From positions 177,772,480 through 177,836,479 of the forward strand of contig CM041083.1 in the NCBI GenBank assembly GCA_023079485.1: DNA of 64,000 nucleotides. The letters are read 5' to 3'. Numbering within the stretch: the first letter of the stretch is position 1; every line of letters starts with the position of its first letter. The stretch comes from Archilochus colubris (lineage: Eukaryota; Chordata; Aves; Apodiformes; Trochilidae). Below the pieces are notes generated by a model. That model was not told the origin of the DNA and ran no database searches. It saw only the letters and a program-made list of their open reading frames with translations. Positions 13,201-22,912 of this stretch are shown one piece after another. The translations under genes and the position numbers were made by a program.

Positions 13201-15072
13201 GTGACCAGCTACTTCCAATTGGGATTTCACCTCCAGAGTCGTTTGCTAGATGGGATGAAGTGGAACCACACCTTGAGCGCAGCTCAGCCTCTGGTCATGT
13301 AGTGGGGTCCTGCAATGTCCTGCTGAGTGTAGTGGTGTGGGAGGGAGATTTTCTCCAGCACAATAACACTGAGGAGAGGATGCATCTGCCAGAGGGATGT
13401 GGCCAGCAGCAGCTTTCTCTGACACACTTCTGGTCCTCTGCTGGACAATGACTGCAACAGTACTGTAAGCACGTCTGAACCATTTTGATCAGCTGAATGT
13501 GGGATATCATATTCACTTCTATCTGGTGATTAATCCCTGCTGATTAAAGTCCCTATTTTCAAAAGAAAATAAGATTTCCTTTGCTTAGAGTGCTATGTAT
13601 GCTGCTCTGTGCTCTATATTCTGAGAGCTCCAAAGCAATATTTCACTGAACGGGAAGAGCTGGGTTTAAAAATTATCTCATTTGCATGAATAGTGCACCC
13701 TACTTGTAAAAATATATTTTACTTCCTTCTTTCCTTTGCTGATATGTTTTATTTGCATGATATTAGAAATGATGGCTCAAAAAAAGATGAGGTTTTTTGC
13801 ACTGCAATCTTCAGTGTGGACATCCTGGGAAATATATTCCTGAAATTTCTCTTTCATCTTTCAAAAACTGTTGGTTTGTTGTTTTTTTTGTGGGTTAGTT
13901 CGTTGTTATTTTTTATGTCAGCATGTCTGGAAGAGTCATGTAACTACCACTGAATGGCACAGTCGGGGAAACTATATTCTCCAGAGGCAATAAAAGTTAC
14001 TGTATTTTATTTCCTATTTTCTGCAGAGGAAATTACTTTTAAAAGCCTCCTACGGCTTTGCAAGGAATAAAAAAAAAAGAAGATAAATTAGTTTCTGCAA
14101 ATTGTACACTATTTCCATTCTTTCCAAATTCCTCTAAAACATAGTTTAGAAGATATTTTACCTGTACTGTTGATTAGCCTCATGCCTCTGGTAATTATTT
14201 GGACTGTATGAAAGGTAAAAGATTGCTTAGCTTGGATTCATGGTAACTCTTCAAAGTCTAGACTCTGTCTATTTAGTACATATCAGCTTTATGAGAATCC
14301 ATAAAGCTTTTCTCTTACATTTCATGAACTGTAGAGATAAAGTCACCTTCTAATACAAAACAGGTACATCCTTTGAAAAGAGCTGTTTGAAAACCCTGTA
14401 AAAGAAAGGTCTCCCCCCACCTCTCCATGCCATGCATTTATTATACTTGTGAGGGTAGATTTTCAAGGTATTGCTCTCCATCTGTATTTGAAGAATTAAT
14501 CAGCAGCTTTAGATGGATTCCATTTTCTTTGGCTCATCACACAGAAAGTGTTTAAGGCCAGTTGTCAAATTCACTTTCTTTCACTCAGGCTAGATAAAGA
14601 GAGCTTGAGATTTTCTTGCTGGCCTCGCAGAAGACTGAATCAGCATATGAAAACACTGAGGTTTTTCAAGAATTAGACTGTTTTCTCCATGCTATGAAAT
14701 GCATGTGAGATTTGGAGAGTTGCTGAATTTTTATCTTGCCAATCTGTTCTTGTATGAGATCTCATAAAGTTTTAATACTCATGCTCCAGGAGAAAGTGTC
14801 TTGGTATTAGCACTGTCCATTTTCACAGCACTACTGATGTACTAGAGAAGACAATATGTGTCATGCAATTTATTTTCAATCTGACATATGATTTTTCTTA
14901 TTTATAAGAAAAATGAGGCCACATGTGGCAGGAATGTGCAACCATTCTGATGTTTTCCACATCTCCTTTTTACCTTCTGGCCAGTACAGAGATGTTGACA
15001 CTGTTCCTGTTCACCCTTCAGCAATTCAAGTCTCTGGCTGTTGTTTCTCAGTTCTCAGAATCATGTCATGTT
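10296..15072. other. Unique AT-rich sequence, no gene seen
   Basis: Contains an 18-T run at 12757-12774. A 162-codon frame on the minus strand at 11459-11947 is the longest frame in the window outside CR1, but it has no recognisable domain and its length is near the chance expectation. No exon or repeat is supported. Confidence 0.5.
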
Positions 15073-15281
15073 ATTTAGATTGGATAGTAGGAAAAATTTA
15101 TTCACTGAAAGGGTTGTCAAGCATTGGAACAGGCTGCCCATCCTTGGAGGTATTTAAAAGATGTTTAGGTGTGGTGTTTAGGGTCATGGTTTAGTGGTGG
15201 ATTTGGCAAGTGTTAGGTTAATGGTTGGACTTGATGGCTTTAAAGGTCTTTTCCAACCAAAGCAATGCTCTGATTCTATTT
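15073..15281 (+). mobile_element. CR1 LINE, short 3' fragment
   Basis: Plus-strand CR1 3' end. It has the degenerate end of ORF2 (CACTGAAAGGGTTGTCAAGC, GGCTGCCCATCC), then GGTTGGACTTGATGGC and CCAACC, ending in CTGATTCTATT. About 210 bp remain. Divergence from the young copies is high, so it is an older insertion. It abuts an even older CR1 on the opposite strand. Confidence 0.85.
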
Positions 15282-15311
15282 TCCCCTGTGCCAAGCCAGA
15301 CAAAGTATGAG

Positions 15312-16235
15312 GTAGAGCTGGAAAGGCTCTTGAAGAGATTTGTGCTGATTTAAGTCCATCTCTTGTTGAAAGGTTATACAAGCTCAATTCCTAACATCAG
15401 TTTGTCTGACCTATTTTTAAAAACATCCAGTAATAGACACTTGGAAACCTCCTATTTACCAGTGCTCACTATCCTTATCATTAGGACATGCATTAAAGGC
15501 CTTTGATTCAGCTTAATTCCATTAATTTTCTATTAGCCTTAATTTTTTATTACCCTGTCTGTTTTCTTCTCTTGGTTAAAAAAAAAAAAAAAAAAAAACC
15601 CTTGGATATTTTTTTTTTAAGTACAGTGTAAGGAACTGATTTCTACCAGCTAAACTCTAAGTGCCAAGTGGAGCAGGGGGACTATTTTAACTGGCCTATA
15701 TTTAAGGCTCCTATTTATATGTCTCCTTATGATGTTTGCCTTTTTTGCATGATGCTGATTCATGTTCTTCATCTCATCCTCTGGGATTCTCAGATCACTT
15801 TCTGCAGAGCTGCTGCCAAATCAGTCATCTCCCTTCCTGCATTTGCTCCAAGTCAGATGTGCCTGCCTCTGCTGAACTGAATTGGCAGAGATGGGAAAGG
15901 TCAGATGGTTTTCACACATTTGTCAGCATCTGTCTGAAGCCTGAGACAGTTCACTGGTATTCTTGCAGTCCCTCCAAGCTTGATATCATCTGAAAAGTGA
16001 AAAATGGAGTATCTGCTCAATTATCCCATTGATTGGAGCGTGGGTTGCTGGGCAGACCTTCTGCAGAGCAGCAGTCAATACCTCCTCCTCCTCCTTTGGC
16101 AGGGAACAACTGATAATGACTTTGTGAATATTTTTTTCCAAACACTTTGCACTCACTTCACAGACATTTCATCTAGACCATGTTATGCCTCTTTGCTTGA
16201 AGGAACATAAAGCTGAATCAAATACTCAGCACAAG
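15312..16235 (-). mobile_element. Ancient CR1 LINE (amniote-age type), degraded
   Basis: Read on the plus strand, this is the complement of an old CR1. It starts with GTCTGACCTATTTTTAAAAACATCCAGTAATAG near 15400. Next come GATGTTTGCCTTTTTTGCAT and the CAGATCACTTTC region near 15790, then the conserved CCAAGCTTGATATCATCTG block at 15975 that corresponds to the reverse-transcriptase FADD region. ATTTCATCTAGACCATG near 16170 lies further upstream in ORF2. Substitutions and gaps are numerous; a 21-A run at 15578-15598 interrupts it. A weaker match may continue to about 16480. The order of blocks on one strand is the main support. Confidence 0.7.
15578..15598 (+). repeat. 21-A homopolymer run
   Basis: An uninterrupted run of 21 A inside the ancient CR1, close to a T9-10 run. 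No retropseudogene or SINE body is attached, so it reads as a simple-sequence expansion. Confidence 0.9.
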
Positions 16236-16779
16236 ACATATGACAGTCACTGCTGCTCCTCTGCCTATAGGGGTTGTTGCACTACCTCCAAATGTGACTT
16301 GGGTTCTCTTTTTCCACTTTTGAACAGCCAGCAGACCACCAGACTGAGAAAGGCAAATGAAGGTAGATAAGGAGAATCTTTGTTTTGATCAATGTATTCT
16401 CCCTAACATCTAAGTAAAGAATTATTTATTTAAGAATCCTGGCCAAAAACTATGCTGATTATCTACTACTCGTATTCAAAGTTAAGCTGTCATTCCAGCT
16501 TGCTTACTATAGAGAAAGTGAGGAAACACTGTGCATAAACCCCTGGGTTCTGACACTTAACAACAGGCTGAGCTTGTGGGCTGTATTTCACAGGAAAAAA
16601 ATAGCAACCTGAATAACTGTGCCCAGCCAACAGGTAATAGCTGCTGCAGGTGATAATAATAGGTCATGTTACAGCATCATGAGACCTGGGATTGCCTAAG
16701 GAGATAAAACTTCACTGGGCTGAGCTTCAGCAGTGTCCAGAAACATTCCCAGCTGGTAGAAGCTCTCTGCTGTATTTGG

Positions 16780-17055
16780 CATTGTCACAACTGACCCTGG
16801 AATATGCAGCCTTGGACTGGTGTGTGCAGTTCAAGAAGGAAGCTGACCAACTGCAGAAAGTTTGAGAAAATTAAAATGGATGAGAAGGCAAGAAAATTGA
16901 GTAGAAAACTCAAGCATCTCAGACTACATAGCTGAAAGAAAAGAGTGGTTATAAGGTGGTTGTGTCAGAGTCTAAGTATCTGCACACAGAACAGCAATGC
17001 AGCAAGGGAAATCTTGCAACAAAAAGGTTTATTGGCACTGGAACCTGGATCTAGG
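16780..17055 (+). mobile_element. Ancient CR1 LINE fragment, plus strand
   Basis: The words CCTGGAATATGCAGCC, CAGTTCAAGAAGGAAGCTGAC, CTGCAGAAAGTTTGAG and TGCAGCAAGGGAAATC occur in the order of the C-terminal ORF2 region of old CR1 elements. The coding frame is destroyed and long gaps are needed to align it. It lies opposite in strand to the ancient CR1 at 15312-16235, so it is a separate insertion or an inverted piece. Confidence 0.5.
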
Positions 17056-17764
17056 CAAGTCCACCTGATAAATAAGAAAATATTTTCCTATTGAAAACCT
17101 TTTTGTGCTGGGCTCTCCATCACCGGCAATGAAGAATTCTAGGCTAGTTTGTTTTTCTACAAGTTGATCTGTAGTTCAGAAGTCCCACGGTTCTTAGATA
17201 AAATTACCAGGACCATATCTTTGGCCCTGTATCACATGGGTCACATCCTGACTTTAATTCTGTTCATGCACAAACAAATCTATTGTCATTCCCATGTCTC
17301 AGTGTGTACAGTAATTGTTGTTAGAGCTTTTCTCTACCATTTAAAATAATAGATTGAATATGAGAGCATCTTTATAGGTAGGATCCTGGCAACCCTGCCA
17401 AGCCATTGTCCCCCTTGAATTCCATAATTTCCGCACTGACAGGATAGATTAAGTCCCCTAATTCCTAGGGGCAAAGGTAGTATGGAACTGAACAGCCATA
17501 TAGCTACTACCACCACACAGCTGATACCAGGGGGAACTGTGAGCCCCTTGGCATCCTGGAGCACTTGGAAACCTGTGGGTGCAGAGCTGTGAAAGCAGTA
17601 CTGAGCTGGGTGCCCTGGGCTTGGTGTTTTGCAGAGGAAAGGCTTGGAGGATGTAATAGTAGAGCTGGAGACTGTTGTTCTCAGAGGAGAATTAAAAGAA
17701 GGAAGAATCAGAGTAATCTCTGAGGTGAGGAGCATGTAGTAACACCAAATACAGAGCTGCTAAA
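17056..17764. other. Unique sequence between CR1 copies
   Basis: A 133-codon open frame on the minus strand (17334-17735) shows no motif I recognise and no exon boundaries. Nothing else is supported. Confidence 0.45.
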
Positions 17765-18190
17765 GTAAGTCCAGAGGAAGGACATAGAAATGGTCAGAGG
17801 GCCTGAATACCTCCCTCTGAAATAAAACTGAGAGGTTTGGGGTTGTTCAGTCTGGAGTGCTGAAGGCACTGGCAGGAATTTACTGAAGCCTTTCAATATT
17901 TAAAGGAGACATAAGAAAGATGGAGAAGAACATTTTGTAAGGGTCAGTAGTGACAGGACAGGGGGTAATAGTTTTAAACTGAAAGAGGGTAGATCTTTAT
18001 AAGATACAAAGAAGATATTTTTTTGACATGAGGGTAGTGACACGCTGGAACAGTTTGCTCAGGGTATTTGTGGCTGCCCTCTCCCTGGAAGTGTTCAAGG
18101 CCAGGTTGGATGGGGCTTTGAGCAACCTGGTCTAGTGGACAATGTTCCTGCCATGGCAAGGGGTTGGATGTGATGATGATCCTATGTAAG
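17765..18190 (+). mobile_element. CR1 LINE, older subfamily, 3' fragment
   Basis: Blocks in CR1 order on the plus strand are TTTGGGGTTGTTCAGTCTGGAG, GACAGGACAGGGGGTAATAG, GGTAGTGACACGCTGGAACAG, CCTGGAAGTGTTCAAGGCCAGG, TTGGATGGGGCTTTGAGCAACC and GGGTTGGATGTGATGATG. The frame is interrupted. The 3' terminus decays to GATCCTATGTAAG instead of a clean ATTCTATG tail. The subfamily resembles that of 7691 and 52700. Confidence 0.88.
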
Positions 18191-18528
18191 TCACTGTGGG
18201 GTTCTGAGGAGCTGATGTCTGATAACAGCACACCATTCACAGAAGCTCATTTTGGCTGTGCTTACTACTGTAACATCTTCCACATGTGACTTCAATTTTT
18301 GGCTGTGCACCATCACTCCAAGTCAAAGTACATAGGAAGTGTGTAACTAAAAAGAGAATCTCTGGATATCTTAAGAGGGCTTTGGTAATAGTGACATTGG
18401 AGAGTGGTATGGTTTAAGGAGGATAAGCCCAGAGGTTAGTATCTAGAAGTATTTTTAACCAAAAATACTGAACAGGTTCTAAACAGCTTCTTTTAGGAGG
18501 GAGGATGAGCCTTATGTTGAGGCCTTAT
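18191..18528. other. Unique spacer
   Basis: About 340 bp between two plus-strand CR1 pieces. No gene or repeat is recognised. Confidence 0.5.
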
Positions 18529-18600
18529 GTTCAAGGGTTGGACTTGATGATCTCTGAGGTCCCTTCCAACCCAGCCAATTCTATGATTCTATGATTCTAT
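18529..18600 (+). mobile_element. CR1 LINE, very short young 3' end
   Basis: Only the last ~72 bp of CR1 are present: AAGGGTTGGACTTGATGATC, then TCTGAGGTCCCTTCCAACCC, closing with a clean tail of (ATTCTATG) units. The sequence matches the 3' ends of the copies at 24808, 51174 and 59967 almost base for base, so it is a young, severely 5'-truncated insertion. Confidence 0.93.
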
Positions 18601-19718
18601 ATCTTACTGTGTTGAAACTGTTCCACTTTGATAAAACAGATTTCCATTTGCCAAATCAGTAACGAGACAGAACCTCGGTATCACCTTGCCCTGTGACCCA
18701 GTAAATATGATACAAACTTAAAAGTAAGTTCTCTGTGAGTTCCCAATCTTGCTTCAACAGCAATGAGTGCCTGCTATATCCTATGAGGCACCTCTTACAA
18801 GATGAGAGCAGCCCATGTGGGATATGCAATATCATTGTGTTGGAGCCGTTCCTCTGGGAGTGGAAGAACCAGGGAGATGCTTTCAATGCTGGAGGCCTTT
18901 GAAAGTGAGGAGGTTTGGTTTTTTTCTCATTAGACTCAGTCACTGGAGCATTACAAAGCCTCTCATCTCCTTCACTGATGTGAATTCATGGCCTCATTTC
19001 TTAGTGTTTGTTACACACAGCCTATTCTGTTCAGCAAAAACAGAAGAAAAGGTGGGATTTTTTTCTGTGTGATATAACTGAGTGATTTTGCATTTTTTGT
19101 TCCTGAACCAGAAAACTCTTTGTTTTATGCAGTTCTGCCATTGCACCTCAAGGCTTCACACAGTTGAGAGGTTCTAGAGAGGTTTGTACTGAAACAGATT
19201 TTCACCCCCAGTGCCACAAAGCAGACCCCATATTGAGAAGTCCTAATGGTCTGGAACCATCTCTACATTCTTTATATTACATGACTGGGATCCAAGTCCT
19301 CATTTACCCCCACAGAACCACACAAAAGTATTCGTCAGATGAATTGCCTCCAGAAAGTTGGCTTCTGTCACTTTCTGACTACCTCATCCTTTCATCACTC
19401 CTCTTGTCCTCTCCCCCTTCTTCATGTTTTGCAGCTTTGCACAGTACTACACAGGGGCTGGCATGCATTTTAATCTGTAAGTAAGTGCATAACAGAATGC
19501 TTGGGAAGAAGTGTACCTCCCACCTTCTCTCAGGAAGCAAATAGCTCACTGCTGCCCTCCAGTCTATAAGTTATTCTCCATCTCCACATATCAAAGCTAA
19601 AATTGAGGTGAGAGACCCAACTCTCATCCCTCCCTTCCTTACCTGCCTGTATAAAAGGCAAGTATGTGAAAATGAAAGCTGTGCTGACCACAGCCTGAAG
19701 TACAGAGTTCTTTAATTA
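18601..19718. other. Unique sequence, no gene seen
   Basis: No repeat or exon supported. Open frames stay below 110 codons. Confidence 0.5.
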
Positions 19719-19925
19719 CAGAGTCACAGAAAGTCAGGGGTTGGAAGGGACCTCCAAAGATCATCAAGTCCAGTCCCCCTGCCAGAGCTGGGTCATCTAA
19801 AGAAGGTCACATAGCAATGCATCCAGGCAGCATCTGAATGTCTCCAGAGGAGGAGACCCCAAAACCTCCCTTGTGCATCCTGTTCCAGTGCCCTGTCTAA
19901 TGAGTGCACTTCTGAGGAAGGGACC
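19719..19925 (-). mobile_element. CR1 LINE, older 3' fragment
   Basis: CAGAGTCACAGAAAGTCAGG, then GGTTGGAAGGGACCTCCAAAG with ATCATCAAGTCC, CCCTGCCAGAGC and AGCATCTGAATGTCTCCAGAG, is a CR1 3' UTR of a subfamily distinct from the young copies (compare 48793-48892). It ends after about 200 bp near the TGTTCCAGTGCCCTG block. Substitutions are frequent. Confidence 0.85.
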
Positions 19926-21251
19926 CACACTCTTCAGCTGAAATGAGTTAGAGGGCCACAGTGAAGGTCCTCAGCAACTTGGGAAATGGTAGCAAGTGAC
20001 AAGAAAGAGATCAGCTGGTGTTGTGTAACCATCTTTCTGTAATATTAAAGATATTCATTTTATTTGGCAATGGCCACATTTTTCTTATCCTTTCAAAATA
20101 CTGAGTGAATTCACAGATTACTTTCAATAACCCATTTGTATTCATGTTCCTTTTTTGAAATAAACTTGTCTGGAAAAAAAATAATGAATACCACATGCAT
20201 TACAATGGATGCCTTTTGGAAGGCATATTCTGCCTAATCCATTTCTTCACACCCAAAGAGTATGTTAAGATAAATTCCATTTTCAAGCAGCTGAAGGGTA
20301 TTGCAGTCCCATTAATTTCAATAGCTAAGCCACAGCAAGAAGCATTCCCTGTAAACTTTTCTAGCTTTGTTTGGATGTACAATGGGGAAACTTGCTGGAG
20401 ATTAAAATGGGATCTGTGCATTTTTAAGAGGTTTTCATTATATTTTGCAGTTTTGCTTTTTTTCCCTAGTGCATCCAAGCATAAAAAAACCCCACAGCTG
20501 TGACAAACGATAGCAAAGAATTAGTGTTTGCATACAGCTTTGATTCCAGTCTTACTAATGCATTTGCCAGCATTTTGGCAAAGTTCATCCATCTGTTGTA
20601 GAGCCGTGGGAACCATAAATTCTCTTCCATGTGGAATACAAGGTACTAAATATAGTCCCTATTGGCATGAAGCAAGTGATTAAGAGAAATATTTTGAGCT
20701 ATAGCAAAAAGACAGCACTAAAAAAGCCTCATCATTGCAACTTTTAACTATATCCTAACTAGAGAGAATATGGATTCTCCTCTGGTCTAAACCAGGGATA
20801 AGATGCACTATTGACTGGACTGAGAACAGTGTAAAGCCCGTGGCTTCCACAGGGAACTTGAGGTGCAACATCACACTTCACCTGCACATCTCCTGGAGGT
20901 GTGGAAACACATAAAGGAGCTCTGCTGTCTCCCATTAGTAACAGTGAAGGGATATAAAGATCTACATCTCCTATTGCAACTGTCTGACTGTGCAAACCCA
21001 CCTGAGAAAAGAGCAGTCCCCATTTCTGCTCCTCTAGAGGGAATCACTAGAAAAAATAACTTTGTGAAGTTTCTCACAACTTGCAAGAGAGTCAGTGAAA
21101 ACTGTAGTTGGCACTAAAAATTTGGGGGTTTATTCACCAGAGTAGTGCAGGAAAATAAGGGCAAAACAGTGTTTTAGCAATCTTAACCAAAATAGTTTTC
21201 AATACTTTTTTCATGCACTGTTTCTACTTTCTATTTCTTCCTCTATATTCC

Positions 21252-21328
21252 AGAAAAAACAAAACAAAACAAAAACAAAAAACCCAAACAAACAAACGAA
21301 ACCACAAACAACCAACAAAAAAACCCAG
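21252..21328 (+). repeat. A-rich simple repeat (A4-6 C)
   Basis: Runs of AAAAC, AAAC and AACCA units over about 77 bp, imperfect. No SINE body is attached on either side. Confidence 0.85.
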
Positions 21329-21531
21329 CTTGCTGGCCCTAAAGGTATTTAGAGGGCAAAGGTATCCATGCATTGTGCAGTATTTTCTTAGCTACATTCA
21401 GCACCAAGTACCTCCCAGGAACAAAAGCAGAACTAATATTATTGGTATCATATCTGACAGATAAAAGAAATTAAAATCCATGAGCATCTCGAATTATCTG
21501 ATATTTCTGTGGTGTTACCACCCTGATCATG

Positions 21532-21563
21532 CAAAGGGTGGTGATATCAAAGGGTGGTGATAT
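21532..21563 (+). repeat. Exact 16-bp tandem duplication
   Basis: CAAAGGGTGGTGATAT occurs twice, head to tail, at 21532-21547 and 21548-21563 without mismatch. Confidence 0.95.
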
Positions 21564-22087
21564 CTATGCAAACAGAGCAGTTACACAGAAAGCATCTATG
21601 GGACATGGCACAGCATCACTGCAGGAGAACCTTATTATACCTGAGGTCAGAGAGACATTTCTCTTCACCCTGATGTCATTTTACTGGAAATTTTACATGA
21701 TCATGAAGCTCCACTGAGAAAATTAAATAAATCCCTAAATATGGAAAAACAACTGCCACACTTAAGCAATGAGTAGGAAAAAAGTTCCACCTGCAGATGA
21801 TTTTTTTTTGCCTGTCTTGGTCTATTTTCTGTACCTTGGAGAGTTTATTCTGTAAAATTTAGTCCAGCCTGACTGGTATTGAGTTTATGAGAGGAGTTAA
21901 GGAATACGGAAAGGATCACTGGGTAAATAAAAAAATTAGTTCTGACTATAAGTCTTCTATGATTCTTCTTTTTTTCCTGTATACCTCAAGCATCTGTCCC
22001 ACATGGTATATAGTAAGTATCTTTTTTATAATAGAAGTGTATAATTATCAATTACTGGGGTTTAGAGTAGCATCATACAATATGTTT

Positions 22088-22190
22088 GTTGGAAGGGACC
22101 TCTGGACCTACCACTCAAGGCTTCAAAGTGGGAGCAGGTAGTACAAGGCTTTGTCCAGTTGGGTACTGAATACTTCCAGGGAGGCAGATT
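22088..22190 (-). mobile_element. CR1 LINE, short old 3' fragment
   Basis: TTGGAAGGGACCTCTGGACC, CAAGGCTTTGTCCAGTTGGG and TACTGAATACTTCCAGGGAGG are CR1 3' UTR and C-terminal words on the minus strand. No clean ATTCTATG tail is left. The fragment runs directly into the AAG tract. Confidence 0.75.
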
Positions 22191-22217
22191 AGATAAGAAG
22201 AAGGAACAAAAAGAAGA

Positions 22218-22352
22218 AAGAAGAAGAAGAAGAAGAAGAAGAAGAAGAAGAAGAAGAAGAAGAAGAAGAAGAAGAAGAAGAAGAAGAAGAAGAAGAAGAA
22301 GAAGAAGAAGAAGAAGAAGAAGAAGAAGAAGAAGAAGAAGAAGAAGAAGAAG
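22218..22352 (+). repeat. (AAG)45 uninterrupted trinucleotide microsatellite
   Basis: 135 bp of perfect AAG/CTT repeat, 45 units with no interruption, preceded by a short imperfect lead of the same composition (22200-22217) and ended by AGCAGC. The poly-Arg, poly-Leu, poly-Ser and poly-Phe open frames over it are artefacts of the repeat. GAA/TTC tracts are known to form triplex DNA and to vary in length. The tract sits at the internal edge of an old CR1 fragment. Confidence 0.99.
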
Positions 22353-22682
22353 CAGCATATAGAAAAGGAATGAACATTTTTCTCACATGTTTGCACAGTA
22401 CCTAGCACAGCACACTTCTAGTATACAGATACTCCTGTAGTTCACATAATTTGGCATCAACAAGTAGAAATGCTGTTGTAAAATGCATTCCATTGCATTA
22501 TCTAAATACTATTATATTGTCTCATGTTTGCTGTGGAGAAACTCAAGATTTAATTGGCAGAAATGACAAATTCTGCCCTGTATGTCTACGAGCTAACCCT
22601 TTTGTGGTGTTATAACCATGGTCTGTTCCCAGAGTCTGTCTACACAACATTAAAAGATCTATTTTTCATATTGTTTAATAAG
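22353..22682. other. Unique spacer
   Basis: About 330 bp between the AAG tract and the palindromic element. No gene or repeat is recognised. Confidence 0.5.
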
Positions 22683-22688
22683 TTTACC

Positions 22689-22906
22689 TGTAGTGTAACA
22701 AGGCAACCAGGTGCCACTAATTGCCAGGGAGTGAGCATGAGCCTGTGTTAAGCCCACCTGTGCCTAATTAGGGTGGGCCCCCACTGCACATGAGCAGAAC
22801 CAGGGGGCCAATAAAAGGTGAGGCTCTGGTGGCACAGGTGGGCTTGACACAAGCTCATGCTCACTCCCTGGCAATTAGTGGCACCTGGTTGCCTTGTTAC
22901 ACTACA
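22689..22906 (+). mobile_element. 218-bp palindromic insertion element with 6-bp target-site duplication
   Basis: The left arm 22689-22764 and right arm 22831-22906 are inverted copies of 76 bp with two mismatches (arm positions 55 and 61). The ends are TGTAGTG...CACTACA. TTTACC flanks it exactly on both sides (22683-22688 and 22907-22912), the mark of an insertion. Within the 66-bp centre a second inverted repeat (22776-22782 with 22803-22809, GGCCCCC/GGGGGCC) extends the fold, and AATAAA lies at 22810-22815. There is no coding capacity. TG...CA ends with a short duplication suit a retroviral-type integrase, so it may be a palindromic miniature or solo LTR, with plus as the sense strand if AATAAA is its poly(A) signal. 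Otherwise it is a non-autonomous DNA element of Ginger type. I do not recognise the family. Confidence 0.85.
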
Positions 22907-22912
22907 TTTACC

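Larger units (their letters stand above)
19926..22087. other. Unique sequence with simple repeats
   Basis: No exon supported. Holds an A-rich stretch (21252-21328) and an exact 16-bp tandem duplication (21532-21563), listed separately. Confidence 0.5.

Noticed and set aside
15578..15598. A21 run as a retropseudogene tail
   Set aside because: No gene-derived body or target-site duplication; it interrupts an ancient CR1 and looks like simple expansion.
17334..17735. 133-codon minus-strand frame next to CR1
   Set aside because: No motif and no splice context; probably chance.
22062..22408. Open frames giving poly-Leu, poly-Phe, poly-Arg and poly-Ser
   Set aside because: All are translations of the (AAG)45 microsatellite in different frames.
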